Below, one piece after another: positions 48,926-57,350 of a DNA stretch of 64,000 nt (position 1 is the stretch's first letter; each line of letters opens with the position of its first letter). A program made the translations under genes and the position numbers. The DNA comes from Variovorax boronicumulans (GTDB lineage: Bacteria > Pseudomonadota > Gammaproteobacteria > Burkholderiales > Burkholderiaceae_C). The notes under the pieces were generated by a model. It searched no databases, had not been told where the DNA came from, and worked only from the letters and a program-made list of their open reading frames with translations. The stretch lies in NCBI RefSeq assembly GCF_030812215.1, contig NZ_JAUSSG010000007.1, positions 248,001 through 312,000 of the forward strand. Direction: 5' to 3'.

Positions 48926-49906
48926 ATGCACGATTTCACTGTCCTGGTGTTGCCCGGAGCCTTTGCCACCAGTGTTTGCATCACGCTCGACGTGCTCGAT
49001 GCCGCCGCAGGGTTGGCACTCGGTCTCAAGATGCCGAAGCCGACCTGGCGCGTCGTGTCGCCGGACGGCGGCATGGTCCCGCTGAGCAGCCGCGTGCAGG
49101 TGGCGACCTCGGCGATTCCCGCACGCGCCCGCCCCGACACATCGACGTGGATCGTTCCCGGCCTCGGGGTCAACCGCCCCGTCGATCTGGCCGAACGCCT
49201 GGCGGACGACTGCGCCACCCGCGCCGTCGCTGCCGTGCGCCGCCACGCCGCGCGAGGCGGCGCGCTGGCCGCCTCGTGCTCCGCCGTGTTTCTGCTCCAG
49301 GCGGCCGGTGTGCTGCAGGACCGGCGCGCCACCACCACCTGGTGGCTCGCGCCGGAACTGCGGCGCATCGAACCTCGCTGCAACGTCGATGCGGATCGCA
49401 TGGTCTGTGCCGACGGGCCGGTCAGCACGGCCGGCGCTGCGTTCGCCCAGTCGGACCTCATGCTTCATCTGCTGCGCACGCGCTTCAGTCCGTCGCTGGC
49501 CGATGCCGTCGGCAAGGTGTTGCTGATCGATGGCCGCGAGGCGCAGGCGCCGTTCGTCGTGCCCTCGATGATGTCCAACGGCAGCGAGCTGATCCGGCGG
49601 CTGACGCAGCGCATCGAATCGTCGCTGCCGCGTCCGCCGAGCGTCGCGCGCCTGGCCGACGAGTTCGCGATGTCGCAGCGCACGCTGGCTCGCCACGTGC
49701 GCGCTGCAACGGGCCTGGGTCCGCTCGCGCTCGTGCAGAGCGTGCGGCTGTCGCGGGCGCGGATGCTGATCGAGACAAGCCGGATGACCATCGACCAGGT
49801 GGCCGCGCAGGTCGGCTACGGGGACGCCACTGCGCTGAGGCGCCTCATGCGCAAGGCGGCAGGCGCCACGCCGAGCAAGTTCCGCGCGAACCTGCAGTCG
49901 TCTTAG
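48926..49906 (+). CDS. GlxA-family AraC-type regulator with DJ-1/PfpI domain
   Basis: 326 residues. The N-terminal ~190 residues form a DJ-1/PfpI-like amidotransferase fold (FTVLVLPGAFATSVCITLDVL, AASCSAVFLLQAAGVLQDRR with a Cys at the elbow). The C-terminal ~100 are an AraC HTH pair (MSQRTLARHVRAATGLGP and MTIDQVAAQVGYGDATALRR). GlxA-type regulators respond to small metabolites such as nitrogen compounds. It is divergent from the dienelactone-hydrolase-like gene about 100 bases away, the best target guess. Confidence 0.92.
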   Translation: MHDFTVLVLPGAFATSVCITLDVLDAAAGLALGLKMPKPTWRVVSPDGGMVPLSSRVQVATSAIPARARPDTSTWIVPGLGVNRPVDLAERLADDCATRAVAAVRRHAARGGALAASCSAVFLLQAAGVLQDRRATTTWWLAPELRRIEPRCNVDADRMVCADGPVSTAGAAFAQSDLMLHLLRTRFSPSLADAVGKVLLIDGREAQAPFVVPSMMSNGSELIRRLTQRIESSLPRPPSVARLADEFAMSQRTLARHVRAATGLGPLALVQSVRLSRARMLIETSRMTIDQVAAQVGYGDATALRRLMRKAAGATPSKFRANLQSS

Positions 49907-49970
49907 AAACCGGGCGCGGCCATGCGTCACGCCCGCTTCACTCGTGCAGCGCGTACCGCAGTCGCGCGCG

Positions 49971-49991
49971 GATTCTGTTCCTGACAGAATC
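49971..49991 (+). other. Hairpin before the GNAT gene
   Basis: GATTCTG / CAGAATC stem with 7-base loop TTCCTGA, between the GlxA-type stop and the GNAT start. Could end the regulator transcript or act as an operator; the inner CTGT...ACAG is also symmetrical. Confidence 0.35.
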
Positions 49992-50013
49992 GGGCCGCCC
50001 GAAAAAAGCCGCC

Positions 50014-50535
50014 GTGACACCTCCTCCCACCTCCGTTCGGCCTGCACGCGCAGCCGACGCGCACGCCCTCGCCGCCTTGTCGATCCAGGTCTGGCTCGCC
50101 ACCTACACCGAGGGCGTGAGCGACCTGTTCGCGCGCTATGTGCTGTCGGAGTTCACGCCCGAGAAATTCCTCGCACTGCTGGATGCGCCCGATGTTTCGC
50201 TGCACGTTGCCGAGGCCGATGAACGGCTCGTCGGCTATGCGCTGGTGCGCTCCGGCGTGCCGCAGGCCTTGGTGCCTGAAGCCGATTCGGAACTCTGCAC
50301 GCTGTATGTGCAGGAGCCGTTCACGCGGCACGGCGTGGGGTCCGCGTTGCTGCGGGCGGCACGCGCGGGCAACGATGGCCTGTGGCTCATGGTCAATGTG
50401 CAGAACCTGCGCGCGTGCCGCTTCTATGAAAAGCACGGCTTCGCGGTTCGCGGCAGCACCGACTTCGTTCTCGGCGAAGGCCGGCACAGGAACCATGTCC
50501 TGGGGATGCCGCCGGCCGCACCTACCGGGGCGTAA
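50014..50535 (+). CDS. GNAT-family N-acetyltransferase
   Basis: 173 residues from GTG 50014. GNAT layout: VRPARAADAHALAALS opening, LYVQEPFTRHGVGSALLRAA with the acetyl-CoA pyrophosphate motif (RHGVGSAL), and NLRACRFYEKHGF as the motif B helix. It acetylates an amine of unknown identity. The reading frame extends far upstream as a shadow of the GlxA-type gene, which is why the start is uncertain; GTG gives the normal family N-terminus. Convergent with the beta-helix lipoprotein. Confidence 0.82.
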   Translation: MTPPPTSVRPARAADAHALAALSIQVWLATYTEGVSDLFARYVLSEFTPEKFLALLDAPDVSLHVAEADERLVGYALVRSGVPQALVPEADSELCTLYVQEPFTRHGVGSALLRAARAGNDGLWLMVNVQNLRACRFYEKHGFAVRGSTDFVLGEGRHRNHVLGMPPAAPTGA

Positions 50536-50606
50536 TCATTCGCGCGCTCGCCGTCGAGCGCGCCACCAGCCACAACGCCGGTCCCATCGTGTCGTCGAGC
50601 GCGCAC

Positions 50607-52205
50607 TCAGGGGTTCACCGCATCGCCCTTGGCATCCACCTTCGAGGCGTCGTAGCGATGGTTGTCGCTCCAGCTTGCGAACCCCGGACCTGATGCAACG
50701 GCCACCGGGTTCCAGCCCGTCGAGCGGAACCGGTTGTCCATCGCAACGACGTTGCCGTAGCCCGCGTTCCCGGTACGTTCCAGATAGAGGTTGTAGCCGC
50801 CGCCTTCGAGATAGTTGCCTTCGATGCGCACGTTGTGGATCGGCAGCCAGGTCGGCTGGATGAAGAGCGCGCCGGTGTCGTTCGCGGTCGAGCAGTCGAG
50901 CCGGTTGTTCAGGAACACGACGGTGCGCCCCGGCGCGTCGGTGAAATCGCGGATGGTCGCGGCCTCGTTGTGCGAGCCGGTGGTCTCGGGATTGCCGAAG
51001 GCGCGCAGCCCGCGCACGTAGTTGCGCTCGGCACGCGCGCTGTGCACCGCGCCGGTCTCGAAGAAGCAGATGCCCGAGCCCATGCCGTGCATGTAGTTGC
51101 GCTCCAGGGTCCCCACGCCGAGGAAGGCGCACGACTGCGCAATGGCCGAAGCATCGAGGTGCTCCGCATCGATCTCCGAATCGCGGATGACGACGTTGCC
51201 GGCCTGCGTGGCGGTGCAGCCGCCGTCGCGGCAGGTGGTGGTGGTCACCAGGTAGTCGTGATGCTCGCCCACGCGGTCCGGGCGGATGCACGATTTCTCA
51301 ATGAGGATGTTGCCGTTCGACAGGTCCAGCGGCCCCGTGATGCGCAGGCCGCTCAACACCGTGCCCGATGCGGGCTTGAGGCTGCCGGTGTACACGGGCA
51401 ACTGGTCGCACGAGAGGCCGACGCCGGCGAGGCCGACGTTCGCTGCTGTCACGTTCCAGCCGCGCGCGGGGTTGGAGGTCGGCGGTTCGGTCGGAGGCTC
51501 CTGCGGCGGCGTGGTGGTGGCTGCCCTGAGCGCGTGAATCGAATAGCGCAGGCCGCCCTGCCCATCGGTGCGGCTTTGCTGCGCGGGCCAGTTGCTGTTG
51601 AAGTCCAGCTTCATCCAGCGCAGTCCGCCCGAGGTGCCGCCGCCATCGGCCGCGATGCCGGCCGCGTTGTCGCCGGACCAGATCGCGAGCCAGTAGGCAC
51701 CGCCCTTGCGCACGGTCGCGCGGCTCGTGAGCGGAAACTCGAGCCAGCCCGATTCGAGGGCTGCCTTGCGATCGCTGGAAGACAGCAACTGCGGACCGCC
51801 ATCGGCATCGGCATAGATGGCCGCCTTGTACGCAATGCCGCCCGCATCGGGCTTGCCTTTGACCCATGCGCGGATGCGGTCGAGCTCTGCATCCGCGTTC
51901 GCTGTGTACAGGTTGAGGTTGATGTAATGGCCGCTCGCATCGGCCAGGCTGTCGGTCTGCGGGCCCGCATCACTGTTGCCGAGCACCTGTCCCGTGCTTG
52001 ATGAATTCGGCGACACCTTGGCTGCCGCCTTCAGTGTCGATACCGCGTCGTTGCCTGCCGCACCTGCGCCAGTCCCCAGCGACGTACCTCCGCCGGACCC
52101 ACCACCGCCACCACCACCGCCACCGCCACCGCACGCGCCGATGGCGATCGCGCAGCCCGCCGACAGGAGCCACCGGCCCCAGCCGCGCAATGTATGTGTC
52201 TTCAC
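50607..52205 (-). CDS. Lipoprotein with poly-Gly tract and right-handed beta-helix-like region
   Basis: 532 residues. Signal peptide with lipobox AIGAC (Cys25), followed at once by 11 Gly, Ser and 3 more Gly. Residues ~85-230 form a beta-sandwich-like domain (LNLYTANADAELDRIRAWV onwards). The C-terminal ~250 residues alternate short strands with IRD, GN and NN turns (NVVIRDSEIDAEHLDAS, NYMHGMGSGICFFE), as in right-handed parallel beta-helices. No known carbohydrase catalytic motif stands out. Surface-anchored adhesin, or a polysaccharide or glycan-binding protein, is possible. It is adjacent to a LuxR solo on the same strand, 13 bases away. Confidence 0.75.
   Translation of the reverse strand: MKTHTLRGWGRWLLSAGCAIAIGACGGGGGGGGGGGSGGGTSLGTGAGAAGNDAVSTLKAAAKVSPNSSSTGQVLGNSDAGPQTDSLADASGHYINLNLYTANADAELDRIRAWVKGKPDAGGIAYKAAIYADADGGPQLLSSSDRKAALESGWLEFPLTSRATVRKGGAYWLAIWSGDNAAGIAADGGGTSGGLRWMKLDFNSNWPAQQSRTDGQGGLRYSIHALRAATTTPPQEPPTEPPTSNPARGWNVTAANVGLAGVGLSCDQLPVYTGSLKPASGTVLSGLRITGPLDLSNGNILIEKSCIRPDRVGEHHDYLVTTTTCRDGGCTATQAGNVVIRDSEIDAEHLDASAIAQSCAFLGVGTLERNYMHGMGSGICFFETGAVHSARAERNYVRGLRAFGNPETTGSHNEAATIRDFTDAPGRTVVFLNNRLDCSTANDTGALFIQPTWLPIHNVRIEGNYLEGGGYNLYLERTGNAGYGNVVAMDNRFRSTGWNPVAVASGPGFASWSDNHRYDASKVDAKGDAVNP
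52098..52130 (-). repeat. In-frame 11-codon Gly tract
   Basis: Eleven consecutive GGC/GGT codons directly after the lipobox Cys. Mixed codons limit simple slippage, but gain or loss of triplets would only lengthen or shorten the surface linker. Confidence 0.6.
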
Positions 52206-52218
52206 GGAATGAACGGGC

Positions 52219-53193
52219 TCACATCTCGCTCAGCACACCGAAGTCGCTGTCGCCCTGCTGCACCGCGTTCACCAGCTGCACCCGGTTGCGCGCGGCAAAC
52301 CGGCGGCGAAGTTGCCGCATGTGGTAGTCCACCGTGTGCGCCGACAGGTCGAGCCGGTTCGCGATTTCCTTGTCGCTGCGGCCCTGCAGCAGGTGCTGCA
52401 GGATGTACTGCTGCGTCGTCGAGATCTCGATGCGCGCCCCGCCGGTCTCGCTCGCCATGCGCGAGTGACGCGACAGGTATTCATGCAGGCTCAGGCCCAA
52501 CGTGAGCGCCTGCCCGACGACTTCGTCGGTGATCCAGTTGCGGCCCCGCTCGCTCGACTGCAGGCTGATGACGGTGTACTGGTTCACATGCGTGGGCGAG
52601 GCCAGCCGGAACATCAGTCCGCTGCGGATGCCGCTTGCGAGCAGGTCGTCGACGAAGCGCTGCCGCCGGCCCGCCGCATCCTCGGTTGCGGTCGTCGCCG
52701 CCGTCGAAATGGGCATGGCCTCGAGTTGCTCCACATCCCACACCAGCGGCAGGCTGGAGGCCGGCACGCCCTGCTGGCGCAGGTCCATCTCGTAGAGGCG
52801 GTGCGAGAAATAGCGCTGCACCCACTCGGGGTTCGCGTAGGCGGTGAAGAAGCTCAGGGGCCACCAGCGGCCGCGCAGGAAGGTGATCGTGCCGTAGCCG
52901 AGCCAGTCGAAACCCAGCGCGTTGAGCATGCCCTGGATGAGGTAGCGGCGCTCCTCGTGGCTGCCGGCGTCCAGCAGCTCGCCGACGATGCCCGGCACGC
53001 CTTCCGCATGCCGGTCCGCCGACGGCGGCAGGTACAGCTGCTCTTCCGAGTAGAGCTGCGGAAACGGACCGCCGGACGGCAGTTCGGGCAGCTCGGGCGC
53101 ACCGCCCGCAGGCGCGGCCACGTCAGTGTCGTGATTCCGCGTCTGCGACAGCGAGGACGCCGCGGCGCGTTGCAACAAGGTAGCAAGAATCAT
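52219..53193 (-). CDS. LuxR-family regulator with autoinducer-binding-like domain (LuxR solo)
   Basis: 324 residues. The central region is an autoinducer-binding-like domain (~85-235): NALGFDWLGYGTITF, ANPEWVQRYFSHRLYEMDL (the Asp of the AHL pocket is kept; the following Pro is Leu), and SLPLVWD. The C-terminal LuxR-type HTH (LQGRSDKEIANRLDLSAHTVDYHMRQL, ~265-290) is intact; an LxxGxxxxxIAxxL pattern is clear. No luxI-type gene is in the window, so it is a solo that may sense another signal or an exogenous AHL. An extra ~75-residue Pro/Gly-rich N-terminus is unusual. The start at ATG 53193 gives the first family-like residues. Confidence 0.85.
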   Translation of the reverse strand: MILATLLQRAAASSLSQTRNHDTDVAAPAGGAPELPELPSGGPFPQLYSEEQLYLPPSADRHAEGVPGIVGELLDAGSHEERRYLIQGMLNALGFDWLGYGTITFLRGRWWPLSFFTAYANPEWVQRYFSHRLYEMDLRQQGVPASSLPLVWDVEQLEAMPISTAATTATEDAAGRRQRFVDDLLASGIRSGLMFRLASPTHVNQYTVISLQSSERGRNWITDEVVGQALTLGLSLHEYLSRHSRMASETGGARIEISTTQQYILQHLLQGRSDKEIANRLDLSAHTVDYHMRQLRRRFAARNRVQLVNAVQQGDSDFGVLSEM

Positions 53194-53495
53194 GGGATGC
53201 CTGTTTGAAGTGCCGCATGCATCTGTGGTCGACGCCGCGGAGTTGGGGGCCAAAGTACCAAAGGGTGTGGGAGTCGCCTTGTAAATTCTTAGCTTCGCGT
53301 ATGCATTCGTAACGCCCGGATCGGGGTTGGCGGGCCATGGCAACGCATGCCTCGCCGCAACTGAATACCTTTGCATGAACGATGCGTCACGCGCATCAAT
53401 CCGCGTGAAATGAACGCTTCACAGAAGGCCAGTGCACTGGCATGCTGATTGCTCCCTGTCAGTACAACAACAGCATCCGAGGAGTCCTGCCTTCG
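53194..53495. other. Divergent regulatory region between LuxR solo and AraC-type genes
   Basis: 302 bases. It contains the inverted repeat GATGCG-N5-CGCATC (53381-53397), a short TGCACTGGCATGC-like symmetry near 53430-53445, and a GAGGAG at 53479-53484 that serves the AraC gene. No protein-coding ORF fits. A sigma70 promoter on either strand could not be assigned with confidence. Confidence 0.5.
53381..53397. promoter_or_regulatory. Inverted repeat in the LuxR/AraC divergent region
   Basis: GATGCG (53381-53386) and CGCATC (53392-53397) with a 5-base spacer. It could be an operator for the LuxR solo or the AraC-type protein; neither binding site is known. Confidence 0.35.
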
Positions 53496-54374
53496 ATGGA
53501 AATCCTGGCCGCATCCCGCTACTGGCGAGACGCCGACCTCACAGGTCTCCAGTTCACCGCCAACCGTCTGCTGCATCGCGAGATCCGGCCGCACCGGCAC
53601 GTGGGCTACACGCTCTCCGTATCCGATACCGAGCTGCACGTGCGCAGCGGCAACCGCGTCACGATCGTGCCGCCAGGCGCGCTGCTGCGCGTCGCGCCGC
53701 AGGTCTGGCATTCGGTGCAGGCACGCAGCGCGCCATGGCGCGAGGATGCGATGTACTGCAGCTCGGCCGTCGCCCGCTGCATCAGCGCGGCGCACGAAGG
53801 CATCCCGGCGGCCCGCGCCGAAGACGATGCGGGCATCTCGATCTTCCTGGACCCTTCGGCCGCCTTTGAATTCCTCGAATGCCACCGGCTGCTGCACGAG
53901 CCCTCGGGCCCCGGCAACGAAGAAGACGTGGCGGCCGGCCGCGCCCTGCTGCGCCAGCGCCTCGCGCAATGGATTCCCCTGCAGCCCGCGCCCCGGCCCG
54001 TGGTCGACAGCGGCGACGAGCGCATGAACCGGCTCTACGAACTCATCGCCTCGGGCTTCCAGCAGCGCATGACGCTCGACAGCCTCGCCGAGGCGGCGGG
54101 CCTGCACCCGGTGCACCTGCAGCGGCGCTTCAGGGGCGCACTCGGGTTCACGCCGCACGAGATGCTGGTGGGCCACCGCATAGAGTACGCGCGCGATCTC
54201 ATCGCGGGCGGCGCGCGGGTCACCTATGCGGCGCATGCGGCCGGCTTCACCGACCAGAGCCATCTGCACAAGACCTTTCTCGGCACCTATGCGGTGCTGC
54301 CCGGCGACTACCGCCGGCTCTCCGCGTTCGATGCGCTGCAGCCCGCCTCGGCGCGCAACGGCATCGTCGGATAG
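53496..54374 (+). CDS. AraC-family regulator with cupin-like N-terminus
   Basis: 292 residues from ATG 53496 (GAGGAG 11 bases upstream); an ATG 18 codons earlier has no such site. The N-terminal cupin (AraC_binding) has HREIRPHRHVGYTLSV, with His residues as in the family. The C-terminal AraC HTH pair includes MTLDSLAEAAGLHPVHLQRRF and ARVTYAAHAAGFTDQSHLHKTF, typical of the type that controls LysE-like or amino-acid genes. It is convergent with the N-formylglutamate amidohydrolase gene. Confidence 0.9.
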   Translation: MEILAASRYWRDADLTGLQFTANRLLHREIRPHRHVGYTLSVSDTELHVRSGNRVTIVPPGALLRVAPQVWHSVQARSAPWREDAMYCSSAVARCISAAHEGIPAARAEDDAGISIFLDPSAAFEFLECHRLLHEPSGPGNEEDVAAGRALLRQRLAQWIPLQPAPRPVVDSGDERMNRLYELIASGFQQRMTLDSLAEAAGLHPVHLQRRFRGALGFTPHEMLVGHRIEYARDLIAGGARVTYAAHAAGFTDQSHLHKTFLGTYAVLPGDYRRLSAFDALQPASARNGIVG

Positions 54375-54410
54375 AGCGGTCGGCACAGTCCGGGTGCGTT
54401 GCATCGCGGG

Positions 54411-55295
54411 CTAGCCTCTCTCGAGTTGCAGCTTCACGTGCGCCGCCACCGCGGAGATGGTGGCGTCGATGCAGCGCTGCAGCGGCGCGAAGCCATCGTT
54501 CGGTTCGCGCGTTGCTTCGTTCATGTAGATCGGGCGCCGGATCTCGATCTGCAGGCTGTGCCGCTCCTTTGCCGGGTTGCCGATTTCGGCGATCAGCGCC
54601 ACGCCCTTGTACGGGTCGTTGCGCGCCACCGTGTAGCCGTGCGCGCGCACCGTGGCCTCGACCACATCCAGCAGCGCGGGCTCGCAGGTCGTGCCCTCGC
54701 GGTCGCCGAGCACGAAGTCCGCGAGCGGCCGTGTCGACTGGATGCGCAGCTTTTCATAGGCATTGCCGGGCATCGAATGCAGGTTGAGGTGCCACAGCGC
54801 GCCGAAGTCGGTCACCGCGCGGTCCACCGCGGTGGAGAGCGCGGCGTGGTACGGCTTCCAGAACCTGTCGATGCGCCACTGCACCGCGGCGGGCTGCAAG
54901 GGCTGGTCGTACAGCGGCTGGTCGGCCGCGATGCGGCTCCACACGAGGCCATAGCCCAGGCGCGATTTTTCGCCGGGCTTGAGCGGCGAAGGCCAGGGCC
55001 CGTCCAGCAGTTCGGGGTCGAGGTCGTCGATGGCCCGGTTGGGGTCGATGTAGGCCCGCGGAAACTGCGCACTCAGCAAGGTCGCGCCATGCTGCGGCGC
55101 GGCCGACCAGAGCGCGGCGACGTGCGTGTCCTCGGCCTGGCGCAGCTGCGCGAACGGCACGCGGGTGACGAAGTCCGGCGGGTAGCAGGTGCCGCTGTGC
55201 GGCGAATCGCACACCAGCGGCAGCCGGGCCACGCCCGATGGCGGATCGACGACCACGACGACCGGATCGGTGCTCTGCATGTCGTGCGCGCTCAT
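54411..55295 (-). CDS. N-formylglutamate amidohydrolase (HutG2-like)
   Basis: 294 residues, FGase family (PF05013). Characteristic DSPHSGTCYPPDF near the start, DTHVAALW with likely metal His/Asp, and AYIDPNRAIDDLDPELLDGPW. WHLNLHSMPG and LIAEIGNPAKERHSLQIEI follow. It removes a formate group from N-formylglutamate or N-formyl amino acids, the last step of one histidine-degradation route. No other hut genes are near. The ATG 55295 shares one base with the Bug gene stop (TGATG), so the two form an operon and the Bug protein may deliver the N-formyl or dicarboxylic substrate. Confidence 0.87.
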   Translation of the reverse strand: MSAHDMQSTDPVVVVVDPPSGVARLPLVCDSPHSGTCYPPDFVTRVPFAQLRQAEDTHVAALWSAAPQHGATLLSAQFPRAYIDPNRAIDDLDPELLDGPWPSPLKPGEKSRLGYGLVWSRIAADQPLYDQPLQPAAVQWRIDRFWKPYHAALSTAVDRAVTDFGALWHLNLHSMPGNAYEKLRIQSTRPLADFVLGDREGTTCEPALLDVVEATVRAHGYTVARNDPYKGVALIAEIGNPAKERHSLQIEIRRPIYMNEATREPNDGFAPLQRCIDATISAVAAHVKLQLERG

Positions 55296-56275
55296 CACAG
55301 CTTGATGTTCGCGACCTTGGCGATGCGCGCGTACTTGTCCATCATGTCGCGGATCTGCTGCGCGAACTGCGCCGGCGTGTTGGCCATCGGCACGCCCGAG
55401 ATCTCGACCGTGCGCTGCTTGAACACCGGGTCCTGCATGGCCTGGTGCGCGCTGGTCATGAGCTTCTCGATCACCGGTGCCGGCACGCCCGCGGGCGCGA
55501 CCAGGCCGAACCAGCCGCCCTCGCTCATCGCCTCGAAGCCGAGCTCGCGGTAGGTCGGTACGTCGGGCAAGAGCGGCGAGCGCTGCGGCGACAGCACCGC
55601 CAGCGCGCGCAGCTTGCCCGACTTGATGTGCGGCAGCGACGACGGCAGGTTGTCGGTCATCGCATCGACCGTGCCGGCGAGCGCGTCGGTCGCCGCCTGC
55701 CCCGCGCCCTTGTATGGCACATGCGTGAGCTTGATGCCCGCCAGGTCCATGAACTGCTCGACGTTGACGTGCCCGAGCGAGCCGTTGCCGGGCGACGCGA
55801 AGGTGAGCTTGCCCGGCTCCGCTTTCGCCAGCGCGATGAACTCCTTCATGTTCTTCACCGGCAGCTTGGGGCTCACCACGAACACGCTGGGCACCGACAT
55901 CACGTTGGTGATCGGCTGGAAGTCCTTCACCGGGTCGTAAGGCAGCTTGGTGTAGACGGCCGGGTTCGCGCCATGCGTGCTCACGGTGGCCATGCCGATG
56001 GTGTAGCCGTCGGGCTCTGCCCGCGCCACCGCCGAGATGCCGATGGTGCCGCCCGCGCCGCCGCGGTTGTCCACCACCACCTGCTGCCCGAGGATGACCG
56101 ACATCTTCTCGGCGAGCAGCCGCGCCACCAGGTCGGTCGAGCCGCCGGGAGGGAACGGCACGATCAGCTTGATCGGCTTGTCGGGGTAGGAGGACGCATG
56201 CGCATCGACGGCCGCGAGCGGCAGCCCGAAGGCAACGGCGGTGATGGCCAGCAGGAGGTCTCGGCGTTTGTTCAT
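55295..56275 (-). CDS. Bug/TctC-family receptor
   Basis: 326 residues. Sec signal peptide (~1-27, AVDAHASSYP). Bug motifs: IKLIVPFPPGGSTDLVARLL (carboxylate loop), NRGGAGGTIGISAVA, THVPYKGAGQAATDALAGTV, GWFGLVAPAGVPA. It binds an organic acid in the periplasm. First gene of the two-gene operon with the N-formylglutamate amidohydrolase, divergent from a LysR gene. No TctAB membrane genes are near, a common situation for Bug proteins. Confidence 0.91.
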   Translation of the reverse strand: MNKRRDLLLAITAVAFGLPLAAVDAHASSYPDKPIKLIVPFPPGGSTDLVARLLAEKMSVILGQQVVVDNRGGAGGTIGISAVARAEPDGYTIGMATVSTHGANPAVYTKLPYDPVKDFQPITNVMSVPSVFVVSPKLPVKNMKEFIALAKAEPGKLTFASPGNGSLGHVNVEQFMDLAGIKLTHVPYKGAGQAATDALAGTVDAMTDNLPSSLPHIKSGKLRALAVLSPQRSPLLPDVPTYRELGFEAMSEGGWFGLVAPAGVPAPVIEKLMTSAHQAMQDPVFKQRTVEISGVPMANTPAQFAQQIRDMMDKYARIAKVANIKL

Positions 56276-56382
56276 CGTGAGTAAGTCGAAAGAAATATCG
56301 TTGGAGACAACGCACATGGAGGTGCCCTGAAGTGCGGCGATTATGTGAAGCGACCCCTCGTGTTTGGAGTGACAATTGCGCC

Positions 56383-56411
56383 GCTTGCTATGACCGGAGC
56401 GCATAGCAAGC
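56383..56411. promoter_or_regulatory. LysR-type operator between LysR and Bug genes
   Basis: Perfect 10-base arms GCTTGCTATG (56383-56392) and CATAGCAAGC (56402-56411) around a 9-base spacer. The T-N11-A core of LysR sites fits within (TATG...CATA). It is 16 bases before the LysR ATG and about 110 bases before the Bug gene, as expected for autorepression plus activation of the divergent unit. Confidence 0.7.
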
Positions 56412-56426
56412 CACCCCACTTCACCC

Positions 56427-57350
56427 ATGCGAATCCGTTCACCGTCATTGCACGAGCTGCATGCCTTTGCCAGCACCGCGCGCCTGGGCAGCTTCTCGAA
56501 AGCGGCCGACGAGTTGTGCGTCACGCAGGGCGCCGTCAGCCGCGCGGTGGCGCGGCTCGAAGAAGAACTGGGCGTTCGTCTCCTGGACCGCCACGGCCGG
56601 CTCAGCACGCTGACCGACGCGGGCCGTGCCTACCTCGACAACGTCGCGCCCGCACTGCAGCAACTCGAAGCCGCCGCCGATGCGGCCGGTGCGCAGCACG
56701 GACCGCACACGCTGCGCCTGTCGGTGCCGCCGACGCTGGCCACCAAGTGGCTCATTCCGCGGCTGCCCGACTTTCGCAAGCGCCACCCCGACGTCGCGAT
56801 TTCGTTCGCGCCCTATCGCCGCGACGATCCGCTGGACATGCCCGACATCGACGGCTGGATTCGCGTGCGCACCGGCGACGCGGCATGGCATCCGGCGGGC
56901 ATTCAGTCCGACTACCTCGTGGGCCGCGAGATCGTTCCGATCTGCCGGCCCGAAGACCTGCGCGGCCCGCACGCCCTGCACACGCCGGAAGACCTGCTGC
57001 AGCGGCCGCTGCTCTTTCACGCCAACTATCCCGACAACTGGCGCCTGTGGTTCGACACGCAGGGCCTGCGCGGCACGAACCCGCGCCCCGCCGCCGACTT
57101 CGACCAGGTCGTGATGCTGGTGCAGGGCGTGATCTCGGGCCTCGGCCTCGCGGTTGTGCAGCGCTGCCTCATCGAAGACGAACTCGCCGCAGGCCGCATC
57201 GCGATCCCCATCGACCGCGCCGCGCTCACGCCGCGCGGCTACTACGTCTGCGCGCCGAAGGGACGGCGCGAGACGCGGGGGATGCGGGTGTTCAGGGATT
57301 GGGTGCTGGCGCAGGCGGCTGCGCCGGACCAGTCCTTCACCGGCACCTAG
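56427..57350 (+). CDS. LysR-family regulator, GcvA-like
   Basis: 307 residues. Helix-turn-helix LHAFASTARLGSFSKAADELCVTQGAVSRAVARLE. The effector domain starts with LRLSVPPTLATKWLIPRLPDFRKRHP. It is divergent from the Bug/N-formylglutamate unit and shares a strong inverted repeat in the spacer. The last four bases (CTAG) are also the end of the convergent giant gene: TAG is read as stop on both strands. Confidence 0.92.
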   Translation: MRIRSPSLHELHAFASTARLGSFSKAADELCVTQGAVSRAVARLEEELGVRLLDRHGRLSTLTDAGRAYLDNVAPALQQLEAAADAAGAQHGPHTLRLSVPPTLATKWLIPRLPDFRKRHPDVAISFAPYRRDDPLDMPDIDGWIRVRTGDAAWHPAGIQSDYLVGREIVPICRPEDLRGPHALHTPEDLLQRPLLFHANYPDNWRLWFDTQGLRGTNPRPAADFDQVVMLVQGVISGLGLAVVQRCLIEDELAAGRIAIPIDRAALTPRGYYVCAPKGRRETRGMRVFRDWVLAQAAAPDQSFTGT

